Positions 1-7,295 of a stretch of DNA of 13,296 nt are shown here, one piece after another. This DNA is from Treponema sp. UBA1798 (GTDB lineage: Bacteria; Spirochaetota; Spirochaetia; Treponematales; Treponemataceae). Position numbers and translations under genes: made by a program. How positions within the stretch are numbered: the stretch's first letter is position 1; every line of letters starts with the position of its first letter. The stretch lies in NCBI GenBank assembly GCA_002319875.1, contig DCFS01000053.1, positions 1 to 13,296 on the forward strand, written 5' to 3'. A model generated the notes under the pieces. The model searched no databases. It worked only from the letters and a program-made list of their open reading frames with translations, and had not been told where the DNA came from.

Positions 1-171
1 AACATTTTTCAATCGCATGGAAAGAAGATTATATTTTTTAAGATATAGTCTTCTTTCTCTGATCGGGCAGCGTCATTATAAAGTCTGTAAAGCCGATATA
101 ATCCAGAGAACAGATAATATCTTTCTGTACTGGAAGTGATATTTGTACCAGGTATAGATCATTCCGGAATA
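1..171. other. Non-coding stretch downstream of the importer operon
   Basis: No convincing open reading frame lies between the left edge and the stop codon of the last permease gene. It holds the imperfect hairpin described separately (20-57), AT-rich sequence, and a small palindrome ATTCCGGAAT at 161-170 directly after the permease stop. It is probably the 3' untranslated end of the operon. Confidence 0.6.
20..57 (-). terminator. Hairpin at the 3' end of the importer operon, possible terminator
   Basis: The arms 20-34 and 43-57 (GAAAGAAGATTATAT and ATATAGTCTTCTTTC) pair over 15 positions with one G-T wobble, around an 8-nt loop. It lies about 115 nt past the stop of the last gene. No clean T-run follows on the minus strand, so it may be a 3'-end stabilising or Rho-linked structure instead of an intrinsic terminator. 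Confidence 0.35.
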
Positions 172-1155
172 TTACCGTTCTTCCCTGAAATAAGACAGTC
201 CCAGATGTTCTGGCGGCTGATTTTCACGCTTGTTTCTCATACTGGTTGCTACCAGAACTATAATTGTTACAATGTATTGTGTCATTTTGAATAGCTCCTG
301 AGAACCACGTGAAAGACCGGGGATATACAGATAGAGAATATAGAGAGCACCGAACAATATAGCCCCTAAAATTGCCTTACGCGAATCCCAGAGAGCAAAG
401 ATGACAAGCGCAATAGCAAGCCATCCTCTGTCACCGAAACCATTGTTTGTCCATGTTCCTCCGAGGTATTCCATAACAAAATATAACCCGCCGAGACCTG
501 CGATTGCGCCCCCTGATACCGTCGCAATATATTTGTATTTTTCGATGTTTAGTCCGGCTGCATCTGCGGCAGAAGGATTTTCGCCGATTGCCCTCAGATT
601 TAAACCTGCCCGGGTTTTTGTCAGTATAAAAGAAATTGCAAAGGCGAGAATGACAGAAAGGTAGGTAAGAAAACCATATGAAAAAAACAACTTTCCTATC
701 ACCGGTACCCGGGAAAGATACGGTATATGTACCTGGTATGCGCTTGCTGTAACTGCAACAGATACCTGTCCTACGCCGCCGGCAAGTTTTGAAATTGACC
801 CGCCGAAAAAGTTTCCAAATCCTATACCGAATGTCGTAAGGGCCAGACCGACAACATTCTGGTTTGCCCGGAGGCTTATTGTCAGATAACTGTACAGAAA
901 AGCACCGAGCCCGGAGCAGAGCAGTGAAGCTGTCAGGGAGACGAGCAGGCCAATTGCCGGTATTGGTACGGAGACTGCTTTTTCATAATAAAAACCGCCG
1001 ACCAGTCCTGCTATGCCGCCCATATACATAAGACCGGGAATACCAAGATTCAGATTCCCGGATTTTTCTGTCACTATTTCACCGATAGAACCGAACAGGA
1101 TACTGACTCCCTGGGCTATGGCTTTCTGGACAAATATCAATATAATACCAGGCAT
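172..1155 (-). CDS. ABC transporter permease, BMP/nucleoside-type importer (second permease)
   Basis: A 327-residue, very hydrophobic inner-membrane protein with around eight or more membrane segments, of the BPD_transp_2 (ribose/nucleoside importer) permease family, resembling B. subtilis NupQ/YufQ. Typical features are the N-terminal stretch GEIVTEKSGNLNLGIPGLMY, the loop RAIGENPSAADAAGLNIEKYK (around residue 189) that should contact the ATPase, and the later WLAIALVIFALWDSRKAILGA helix. The start is ATG at 1155, overlapping the stop of the upstream permease by one base (TAATG), with an AGGAGG ribosome site just upstream, so translation is probably coupled. It would form the heterodimeric channel with the preceding permease. 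Family assignment is firm; the substrate is inferred only from the operon. Confidence 0.9.
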   Translation of the reverse strand: MPGIILIFVQKAIAQGVSILFGSIGEIVTEKSGNLNLGIPGLMYMGGIAGLVGGFYYEKAVSVPIPAIGLLVSLTASLLCSGLGAFLYSYLTISLRANQNVVGLALTTFGIGFGNFFGGSISKLAGGVGQVSVAVTASAYQVHIPYLSRVPVIGKLFFSYGFLTYLSVILAFAISFILTKTRAGLNLRAIGENPSAADAAGLNIEKYKYIATVSGGAIAGLGGLYFVMEYLGGTWTNNGFGDRGWLAIALVIFALWDSRKAILGAILFGALYILYLYIPGLSRGSQELFKMTQYIVTIIVLVATSMRNKRENQPPEHLGLSYFREER

Positions 1156-2234
1156 TAGAGGACCTCCTTTTTTTCCAGAACGACTTCATAGTTTATAAAG
1201 AATTCACTGCCGATCAGAAAGAAAATAATAATACCGGTCAGTATCTCCGAAACATTTTCATTAAGTGAAAATTGCGAAGCGATCTGGATTGCACCGTTTT
1301 CCATAAATACGAGTAATGTAGCAAAAGCCGCCATCGCCCATGTATTAAATTCCGCCATCCATGCGACGATGATTGCAGTAAAACCACGGCCTCCGGCAAG
1401 GCTCGTTGAAATTGTATGACTGGCACCGGAAACGATAAGGTTTCCTGCGAATCCACAGACAGCCCCGGAAAGCGACATCGTACGGATTATTACCTTTTTT
1501 ACTGCTATACCGGCGTATCGGGCAGTATCCTGACTTTCACCGACAACGGTCAATTCATAGCCATGCTTCGTGTATTTCAGGTACAACGTAATAGATACCG
1601 CGACAATAACGACAAGAATAAGATTTAATCCATATTTAAGACCGAAAATGGCGGGGAACCATCCTTTTTCCGTTACACTGTTAATAACACCAACCGTATT
1701 GGATCCGGGAGGATTTTCCCAGAAAACAATACAGAACGTTATGATTTGCATGGCAACATAATTCATCATCAGGGTGAATAGTGTTTCGTTTGTGTTATAT
1801 TTTGCTTTGAAAAATGCAGGAATAACAGCCCATACCATTCCGGCTATGCAACTTGCCGCTATACTGAAAAAGAGCAATAGCCAGTTTGGCAGTGAAGAAC
1901 CATATATCATGAGTGCAGCGGATGCAAGTCCTCCCATGAGAATTTGTCCTTCGGCGCCTATGTTCCAGAATTTCATTTTGAATGCCGGTACAAGTCCCGC
2001 AGCGACAAGGAACAGGACCAGCATATCTCTGATAGTTACCCATGCCCGTCTTGATGTACCTATTGCACCGTTTATAACACCTCCATAAATCTGTACCGGA
2101 TTCATATGTGTTATGGATATTATGACGAAGGAACAGATTATAAGTGCAAAAATAATTGCTGCAAGACGTAATGCAAGCGCTTTTATTGTTGGAATATGGT
2201 CTCGTTTTTTCAGTCTGATACTTAAGTTACTCAT
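1155..2234 (-). CDS. ABC transporter permease, BMP/nucleoside-type importer (first permease)
   Basis: A 359-residue integral membrane protein of the BPD_transp_2 permease family (NupP/YufP-like). Family hallmarks include the GLVPAFKMKFWNIGAEGQIL region, the TNETLFTLMMNYVA region, and the cytoplasmic loop ELTVVGESQDTARYAGIAVKK, which is the expected contact with the ATPase. The frame is open up to an ATG at 2249, but I prefer ATG at 2234: a GGAG sits nine bases upstream (2244-2247), and this start overlaps the ATPase stop by 8 bases (ATGAGTAA), typical of coupled translation. The downstream permease starts on its last base. It should pair with that permease to make the membrane channel. Substrate not determinable from this protein. 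Confidence 0.9.
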   Translation of the reverse strand: MSNLSIRLKKRDHIPTIKALALRLAAIIFALIICSFVIISITHMNPVQIYGGVINGAIGTSRRAWVTIRDMLVLFLVAAGLVPAFKMKFWNIGAEGQILMGGLASAALMIYGSSLPNWLLLFFSIAASCIAGMVWAVIPAFFKAKYNTNETLFTLMMNYVAMQIITFCIVFWENPPGSNTVGVINSVTEKGWFPAIFGLKYGLNLILVVIVAVSITLYLKYTKHGYELTVVGESQDTARYAGIAVKKVIIRTMSLSGAVCGFAGNLIVSGASHTISTSLAGGRGFTAIIVAWMAEFNTWAMAAFATLLVFMENGAIQIASQFSLNENVSEILTGIIIFFLIGSEFFINYEVVLEKKEVL

Positions 2235-3759
2235 GCATGTGATCTCCATCCGCTGTCATTAAAAGACCTATTTCTTCCTTTGTCGTGTTTCTTGCGTCCC
2301 TGATACCCGTGATATGGCCGTTGTTCAAAACAAGAATTCTGTCACATAGTTCAAGAATAACATCGAGATCTTCTATGACACTGATGACGGCGACACCCTT
2401 TTCCTTTTCCGCATTAAGCTGATTATAAATGGTATAAGAAGAATTGATGTCGAGTCCTCGTACCGGATACGCAACCATCAGCACGCCCGGATCCGATGAA
2501 ATTTCTCTGCCCACAAGTACTTTCTGAACGTTTCCGCCTGACAACTTCCGTACGGGAAATTCCGTTCCGGGAGTTGATACCTGCAACATACTGATTATTT
2601 TTTCAGCCAGCCGGCGTGGAAACCAGCGGTTTACAAAAGGAGAAACTCCGGTCTGATAGCTTTTCAGCATGACATTACCGGTTACACCCATCGATCCTAC
2701 CAGCCCCATACCAAGTCTGTCCTCCGGTACGAATGATATAGAAACGTCTTTGTGTTTTATTTCATTTGGTGTAAGGCCTGAAATTGTTATTTTATTACAG
2801 TTACTACAACAGTAACAGATAGATCCTTCTTCTATGCTCTGTATACCGGCAATGGATTCAAGCAGTTCTTTCATTCCGCTTCCTGCGATGCCTGCAATAC
2901 CCAGTATTTCTCCAGATTTCGCGCAAAAGGAAACGTTATCGAGTGCCTTCAGGCCTTCCTTATTCCGGCAGGTAAGATGCTGAACAATAAGGCGATCCTG
3001 CTGATCGTGCGGCTCTGAGCGATTGATATCAAGGTTTATTTTTTCACCAACCATCATTTCAGTCAGAACTGAAATAGTTGCATCCACTGTATTGACAGAA
3101 TCTATATAGGAACCTTTTCGGAGAACGACTACGCGATCTGAAATGTCGAGTACTTCCTGCAATTTATGCGTAATTATAATGATGGATTTCCCGGCCTCTC
3201 TCATATTCCGTAAAACAGAGAAGAGGCTCTTTATTTCCTGTGGAGTCAGTACCGCTGTCGGTTCGTCAAGAATAAGAATATCCGCTCCCCTGTACAGGAC
3301 TTTTACTATTTCGACGGTCTGTTTCTGTGATACCGACATATCATATATTTTCTGATCCAGATTTAATATAAAACCGTATTGAGAGCAGATTGAATTTATT
3401 TCTTTTTTTACCTGCTCCATATCGAGGACAGGTGCTCCCGGTTGCCCGAGTATTATGTTTTCAGCAGCAGTCAGAACATTTACCAGTTTGTAGTGCTGAT
3501 GTATCATCCCTATTTTGAATGCATAGGCATCCTTAGGGGAATGTATCGTTACTTCTTTCCCATCAATAAAAATTGTACCCTCATCGGGCCTGTAGATTCC
3601 TGAAAGAATATTCATGAGCGTCGTTTTACCGCTCCCGTTTTCTCCAAGAATTGACAGTATTTCATATTTTTTAACTGCAAGGTTTATTTTGTTATTAGCT
3701 GTTACGGAACCGAACCTTTTTGTGATATTTTTAAGTTCGATCGCATATGTTTCTTCCAC
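2227..3759 (-). CDS. ABC transporter ATP-binding protein, two fused nucleotide-binding domains (NupO/YufO-like)
   Basis: A 510-residue cytoplasmic ATPase that powers the importer. Domain 1 (about residues 5-245) has Walker A GENGSGKT (39-46), Q-loop IHQHYKLV (86-93), a signature read as MSVSQ (141-145) and Walker B ILILDEP (161-167). Domain 2 (about 255-505) has a degenerate Walker A, GIAGSGMKE (290-298), without the catalytic lysine in place, VPEDR (344-348), a good signature LSGGN (406-410), and a Walker B region VLMVAYPVRGLD (427-438). One consensus and one degenerate ATP site is usual for sugar/nucleoside importers. The start codon is GTG at 3759, supported by AAGGAG six bases upstream (3766-3771). 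Odd features: Ser replaces Gly in the first signature, and a CxCCxxC cluster sits at 315-321. It overlaps the next gene by 8 bases. Confidence 0.95.
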   Translation of the reverse strand: MEETYAIELKNITKRFGSVTANNKINLAVKKYEILSILGENGSGKTTLMNILSGIYRPDEGTIFIDGKEVTIHSPKDAYAFKIGMIHQHYKLVNVLTAAENIILGQPGAPVLDMEQVKKEINSICSQYGFILNLDQKIYDMSVSQKQTVEIVKVLYRGADILILDEPTAVLTPQEIKSLFSVLRNMREAGKSIIIITHKLQEVLDISDRVVVLRKGSYIDSVNTVDATISVLTEMMVGEKINLDINRSEPHDQQDRLIVQHLTCRNKEGLKALDNVSFCAKSGEILGIAGIAGSGMKELLESIAGIQSIEEGSICYCCSNCNKITISGLTPNEIKHKDVSISFVPEDRLGMGLVGSMGVTGNVMLKSYQTGVSPFVNRWFPRRLAEKIISMLQVSTPGTEFPVRKLSGGNVQKVLVGREISSDPGVLMVAYPVRGLDINSSYTIYNQLNAEKEKGVAVISVIEDLDVILELCDRILVLNNGHITGIRDARNTTKEEIGLLMTADGDHMHE

Positions 3760-3765
3760 GGGACA

Positions 3766-3771
3766 CTCCTT
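3766..3771 (-). promoter_or_regulatory. Ribosome binding site that fixes the GTG start of the ATPase gene
   Basis: The minus strand reads AAGGAG followed by six bases and then GTG (3757-3759). No in-frame ATG lies nearby and the family N-terminus begins right here, so GTG is the likely start. Confidence 0.75.
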
Positions 3772-3814
3772 TTAATGGTATCCTGACCGGAACTGTCGTT
3801 TTGTAAAAGGGCTA

Positions 3815-3848
3815 AGAACAGCCATACGGTGGGCCGTATGGCTGTTCT
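3815..3848 (-). terminator. Perfect hairpin between receptor and ATPase genes
   Basis: Arms 3815-3829 and 3834-3848 (AGAACAGCCATACGG and its exact complement) form a 15-bp stem with a 4-nt loop. It sits in the 125-bp gap between the lipoprotein stop and the ATPase start. On the minus strand the following sequence (TAGCCCTTTTACAAAA) is only partly T-rich. In binding-protein operons such hairpins usually stabilise the receptor mRNA or cause partial termination, so that receptor exceeds transporter. That role is inferred here. Confidence 0.75.
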
Positions 3849-3884
3849 GTTTTATACCGGGAATATGATTTCCGGTGGAATCAG

Positions 3885-5090
3885 TTATTTCGCTGCGGTA
3901 AGTTCTTTAATTCCGTCGATTCTCAGATCGAAGGCAGGTGCGGAAATAAGTTCCGATTCATGGAAATAGCCGTCCTTTACATAGGCAGCATATTTCGCCC
4001 AGTCGCCGCCGGTTGCAATCAGATCTTCAATCTTTTTTCCGCCAATTGTGAAGGTATTGGTATCAAATACTTTGAGTGTGCCGGATTTTATAGCAGCAAT
4101 GACTTCGTCTACTTTTGCCTGTGTATCGGGAGCTGCCACTTTTTCGTTAACCGGTGTGATCAGTACAGCACCGTCAGCATATCCTTTGCACCAGTCAGTC
4201 GGAATCTGCTGTCCGTCTTTTGCAAGTTTTGCAGCCTCTGTATAGTAAGAACCCCAGTTCAGGGCAGCGGAAGTGAGAGCTGCATCTGGTGCTACAGACG
4301 TCATATCTACATTGTATCCGACACATGGAACGCCATGTGCCTGGCAGGCTGTCGGTGCGCCTGTCGTATCTGCATGCTGGCTTATAAGAACACATTTGTC
4401 TGCAATGAGAGCTTCTGCAGTTTCTTTTTCAAGCGTCATATCTGCCCAGCTGTTTGTGTAGCGGACTTCCATAGTAGCCTTCGGGCATACACTGCGTACG
4501 CCAAGGAAGAATGAAGTATAACCGCTTACAACTTCTGCATAGGGGTATGCTCCGACATAGCCAATTTTGCACTCTGATTCCTTGATTTTTCCGTCTTTGA
4601 TCATCTGGTTCAGCTTCATACCGGCTACGACACCGGAAACATACCTGGACTGATAGACCGCACAGAAATAGTTGTGCATATTTACAAGACCGGACTTTGC
4701 TGCCTGATAACCGGTCGCATGGCAGAACTGAATCTTCGGATATTCTTTTGCTGCCTGAAGCATATATGATTCATGGCCAAAACTGTTTGCAAAAATAAGC
4801 GTGCAGCCCTGTTCTGCAAGGTCGACAGCGGCATCATAACATTTTTCATCTTCCGGAATGTTTTTCTTTTCAATAACCTGATCATCCGTAAGATTTAAAG
4901 ACTTTTTCATCTCAGCGATGCCTTTCATGTGGGCTTCTGTATAGCCTTCATTTTCATCCCCGACATAGATCGCTCCCACTTTGAAGGCAGGTGTCTTGGG
5001 TTTACTTTTACAGCCTGTAAATACCAGTACAGTTGCAACTACAGCTGCAGCAGCGATTTTAGCTGCCATACCAGTTACGTTTTTTTTCAT
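3885..5090 (-). CDS. BMP-family substrate-binding lipoprotein of the ABC importer
   Basis: A 401-residue exported lipoprotein, the receptor of the importer. ATG at 5090 is chosen over an upstream in-frame ATG (5132) because GGAGGA lies seven bases before it and a proper signal peptide begins there: MKKN, a hydrophobic stretch to about residue 25, then VFTGC with lipidated Cys27. Phe at -3 is unusual for a classical lipobox and fits the relaxed lipoboxes of spirochaetes. The mature part matches the BMP (Bmp/PnrA/Med) family: KVGAIYVGDENEGYTEAH near 37-54, NSFGHESYM (102-110), HATGYQ (124-129), NYFCAVYQSRYVSG (140-153), IGYVGAYPYAEVVSGY (176-191), VGYNVDM (257-263) and LTSAALNWGSYYTEA. Family members bind nucleosides or similar ligands; the ligand here is unproven. 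The mature protein has ten cysteines besides Cys27, unusual for an exported receptor. First gene of the operon. Confidence 0.93.
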   Translation of the reverse strand: MKKNVTGMAAKIAAAAVVATVLVFTGCKSKPKTPAFKVGAIYVGDENEGYTEAHMKGIAEMKKSLNLTDDQVIEKKNIPEDEKCYDAAVDLAEQGCTLIFANSFGHESYMLQAAKEYPKIQFCHATGYQAAKSGLVNMHNYFCAVYQSRYVSGVVAGMKLNQMIKDGKIKESECKIGYVGAYPYAEVVSGYTSFFLGVRSVCPKATMEVRYTNSWADMTLEKETAEALIADKCVLISQHADTTGAPTACQAHGVPCVGYNVDMTSVAPDAALTSAALNWGSYYTEAAKLAKDGQQIPTDWCKGYADGAVLITPVNEKVAAPDTQAKVDEVIAAIKSGTLKVFDTNTFTIGGKKIEDLIATGGDWAKYAAYVKDGYFHESELISAPAFDLRIDGIKELTAAK

Positions 5091-5128
5091 AGCATTCTCC
5101 TCCAGAGAAACATGAAACAGATTTAAAA

Positions 5129-5183
5129 ACAAAAGAGTTGCGCATAGTATTAAAGCAACTAATAGTATGCGTAACTCCTTTGT
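5129..5183 (-). terminator. Long terminator-like hairpin in the leader of the importer operon
   Basis: Arms 5160-5183 and 5129-5152 can pair over 24 positions with one wobble and two mismatches around a 7-nt loop. On the minus strand the stem ends in TTTTGTTTTTAAAT, as in an intrinsic terminator. It lies between the promoter (5212-5240) and the receptor start (5090). Two shorter hairpins use parts of the same arms: GTAAC/GTTAC (5182-5186 with 5171-5175) and AGTTGC/GCAACT (5155-5160 with 5136-5141). This is the layout expected of an attenuator. I do not recognise a known riboswitch class, and in particular no purine aptamer core. Confidence 0.55.
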
Positions 5184-5211
5184 TACTTAAATCATTGGTT
5201 TGTATAGAAAA

Positions 5212-5240
5212 TTTATAGCAAAATGCACCCTGCGTGTCAA
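5212..5240 (-). promoter_or_regulatory. Sigma70-type promoter of the importer operon
   Basis: The minus strand has a perfect -35 TTGACA (5235-5240), a 17-base spacer and -10 TATAAA (5212-5217). Transcription would start near 5205, leaving a leader of about 115 nt before the receptor gene. Confidence 0.85.
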
Positions 5241-5396
5241 GGATGAAAAATGTATAGTAGTTGGCAAGTTTTCAGAACTTTGTCGTTATATTTAACGTTG
5301 CGCTTTCAATATACGTTCTGCTTTTAACAACGTCTCACAAAAAGATAGATTTATAAAAGAAATTCGACAGCCTGTATGTTGAAACGATATTATATA
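5241..5396. other. Intergenic stretch between fucO terminator and importer promoter
   Basis: About 155 AT-rich bases with no convincing gene. An interrupted inverted repeat, ACGTTG (5295-5300) with CAACGT (5328-5333), is visible upstream of the importer promoter; it is too short and widely spaced to call an operator. Confidence 0.4.
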
Positions 5397-5426
5397 AAAA
5401 TGCCTGCCAATTCAGGCAGGCATTTT
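5397..5426 (-). terminator. Intrinsic terminator of fucO
   Basis: Perfect 12-bp stem (5397-5408 and 5415-5426, AAAATGCCTGCC and complement) with a 6-nt loop AATTCA. On the minus strand it is followed by a T-rich run (TTTTTATATAAT). It starts 8 bases after the fucO stop codon and separates fucO from the importer operon. Confidence 0.9.
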
Positions 5427-5434
5427 CGATCCTG

Positions 5435-6586
5435 TTATTTCATAAGTGATCTATACAGTGAGATAACATCTTCTTTTGTCGGATCTCTGGGGTTACCCGG
5501 CCGGCATGCATCTGCCATCGCAGAATCAGCCAGAAAGTCGAGATCCTTTTCCTGTACTATACCTTTAAGACTCTGAGGAATATTTACATCTACAGAAAGT
5601 TTACGTACGGCATCCACTGCTGCCTTCCGGTATTCCTTCTGGTTCATTGCATCGACATCTTTCACACCCATCACTCTTGCAATTTCACGATATTTTTCAC
5701 CGGTATATCCGGCATTGTATTCCATAACGGTCGGAAGAAGAATTGCACAGGCTACACCGTGCGGAGTATCATAAAATGCGCTCAGTGTATGGGCCATTGA
5801 ATGATCGATACCGAGACCTACATTTGAAAAGCCCATACCGGCAATATACTGTCCGAGAGCCATTTCTTCACGGGCCTTTGCATCTCCTGCAACGGATTTG
5901 CGCAGCCATCGTCCGATAATTTCTATTGCCTTAAGGTGCATCATATCGGTCATTTCCCATGCGCCTTTTGTAATGTACCCTTCAATAGCATGGGTAAGTG
6001 CATCCATCCCTGTAGCGGCACAAAGTTTTGCAGGCATGCTCATCATCATATCAGGATCCACGCATGCGATGACCGGAATGTCGTGTACGTCCACACATAC
6101 GAATTTGCGTTTTTTTTCAAGATCGGTAATAACATAATTTATAGTAACTTCTGCGGCAGTTCCTGCTGTCGTAGGAACTGCGATGATTGGAACACTCGGT
6201 TTTTTTGTGGGAGCGACGCCCTCGAGGCTTCTTACATCTTCGAAATCCGGGTTACTGATAATGATACCGACTGCCTTTGCAGTGTCCATTGATGAACCAC
6301 CGCCAATGGCAATTATGTAGTCAGCCTTTGCTTTTTTGAAGGATTCGACACCGTGTTTCACGTTTTCAATCGGAGGGTTCGGTTTAATATCCGAATATAC
6401 TTCATATTTCAATCCTGCCTTATCAAGCAGATCTGTAACTTTTGCAGTAACTTTGAACTTAACAAGATCCGGGTCTGAGCATACAAATGCTTTTTTCCAC
6501 CCGTGCATTTTTACTTCATCGATGATTGCGTTGATGGCGCCTTTGCCATGATAAGATGTTTCATTTAATGTTATTCTGTTTGCCAT
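5435..6586 (-). CDS. fucO: Lactaldehyde reductase (1,2-propanediol oxidoreductase), iron-containing alcohol dehydrogenase
   Basis: A 383-residue cytoplasmic enzyme expected to reduce L-lactaldehyde to (S)-1,2-propanediol with NADH, the fermentative disposal step of fucose and rhamnose breakdown. It matches E. coli FucO (about 382 residues) nearly end to end: MANRITLNET start, cofactor motif GGGSSMDTAKA (95-105), PTTAGTAAEVTINYVITD (138-155), GMDALTHAIEGYIT (193-206), GQYIAGMGFSNVGLG (245-259) and GEKYREIARVMGVK. The iron ligands line up as Asp195, His199, His262 and His276. ATG at 6586 has AGAAGGGGG as ribosome site. It has its own promoter and terminator and is a single-gene unit. A TetR-type gene lies directly upstream on the same strand. 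No fucose or rhamnose genes are in view, so the substrate in vivo could be another short-chain aldehyde. Confidence 0.93.
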   Translation of the reverse strand: MANRITLNETSYHGKGAINAIIDEVKMHGWKKAFVCSDPDLVKFKVTAKVTDLLDKAGLKYEVYSDIKPNPPIENVKHGVESFKKAKADYIIAIGGGSSMDTAKAVGIIISNPDFEDVRSLEGVAPTKKPSVPIIAVPTTAGTAAEVTINYVITDLEKKRKFVCVDVHDIPVIACVDPDMMMSMPAKLCAATGMDALTHAIEGYITKGAWEMTDMMHLKAIEIIGRWLRKSVAGDAKAREEMALGQYIAGMGFSNVGLGIDHSMAHTLSAFYDTPHGVACAILLPTVMEYNAGYTGEKYREIARVMGVKDVDAMNQKEYRKAAVDAVRKLSVDVNIPQSLKGIVQEKDLDFLADSAMADACRPGNPRDPTKEDVISLYRSLMK

Positions 6587-6630
6587 TTTTTCCCCCTTCT
6601 GATATCGATAATGACTTATTGTGGGGCAGA

Positions 6631-6676
6631 ATTATAGATTTTGCAAGTTACAGATTTGACTGGATGTAACGTTACA
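6631..6676 (-). promoter_or_regulatory. fucO promoter with upstream palindrome
   Basis: The minus strand carries a perfect -10 TATAAT (6631-6636) but no good -35 at 16-18 bases (for example TCAAAT). Upstream lies a perfect 12-bp palindrome TGTAACGTTACA (6665-6676), centred about 46 bases before the expected start site, and a further TGTAAC half-site at 6647-6652. A weak -35 with a palindrome at this distance suggests an activator site, possibly for the neighbouring TetR-type protein. That link is inferred. Confidence 0.5.
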
Positions 6677-7220
6677 GTGCAGGCAGAAGGATCGAAGCCA
6701 GTTTGGGCGGTAACGCCGCAATAAGATCGTCGGCAAGCGACTCGGAAGATTTTGTCATATCGTTTATAGCCCAGTCTGTTGTCATTGAAATTGAGCCGTG
6801 ACAGTACAGTTCTAGTATAAAGCGCAGATCATCATTCAGCGGTTTCCGCGTACGTTTTTCAATAATATTGGTATAGAACTTCAGAATAAACTGATAATCA
6901 TGCTGTTCTATGGAATTGTAGTCCGTGGATTTGAAAGCCTGCGCGAAAAAAGTTTTTTCCCTGCGGATAAAGTCAAATTTGAGAATGAGGCCTTCCCTGA
7001 GGGTTAAGGTTACGCCCATTTCATAAAAGCACTGTGCGGCAAGTATGTCGAAGTACCAGTTTACCAGATCATATTTGTCACGGAAATGGCGGTAAAAAGT
7101 CTGTCTTGTGAGACCTGAAGCCCTGACAATATCGGTAACTGTTATTTTTTCCAGTGATGAAAAAGCCATCAGTTTTTTTATAGAGTCTGCAAGTCTGTAT
7201 TTTGCATCTTCATGTTTCAT
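6672..7220 (-). CDS. TetR/AcrR-family transcriptional regulator
   Basis: A 182-residue DNA-binding protein. The N-terminal helix-turn-helix spans about residues 11-55: LADSIKKLMAFSSLEKITVT, then DIVRASGLTRQTFYRHFRDK and YDLVNWYF, a clear TetR_N pattern. The C-terminal ligand/dimer region is the short type with a C-terminal domain like that of DhaS and related regulators (FFAQAFKSTDYNS, ending ELYCHGSISMTTDWAINDM). Start is ATG at 7220 with a modest AGG about six bases upstream. It lies 85 bases upstream of fucO on the same strand and the palindrome TGTAACGTTACA overlaps its stop codon, so it probably controls fucO, itself, or both. DhaS-like proteins can be activators. Specific ligand unknown. 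Confidence 0.88.
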   Translation of the reverse strand: MKHEDAKYRLADSIKKLMAFSSLEKITVTDIVRASGLTRQTFYRHFRDKYDLVNWYFDILAAQCFYEMGVTLTLREGLILKFDFIRREKTFFAQAFKSTDYNSIEQHDYQFILKFYTNIIEKRTRKPLNDDLRFILELYCHGSISMTTDWAINDMTKSSESLADDLIAALPPKLASILLPAL

Positions 7221-7295
7221 GGACCTGAAATACCTTCAGAAACACCGGTAAAATTGCGGCAACTTAATCAACATATCTCTTTAGCATTTTTTTTA

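Noticed and set aside
3960..4514. 184-codon open frame on the plus strand opposite the lipoprotein gene
   Set aside because: It is antisense to a clear BMP-family gene, has no recognisable domain, is rich in Cys and Ser as a mirror frame would be, and has no convincing ribosome site.
5090..5205. Purine riboswitch in the importer leader
   Set aside because: A nucleoside-type importer makes this tempting, but the conserved aptamer core and its three-stem layout are not visible; only a long simple hairpin with alternatives is seen.
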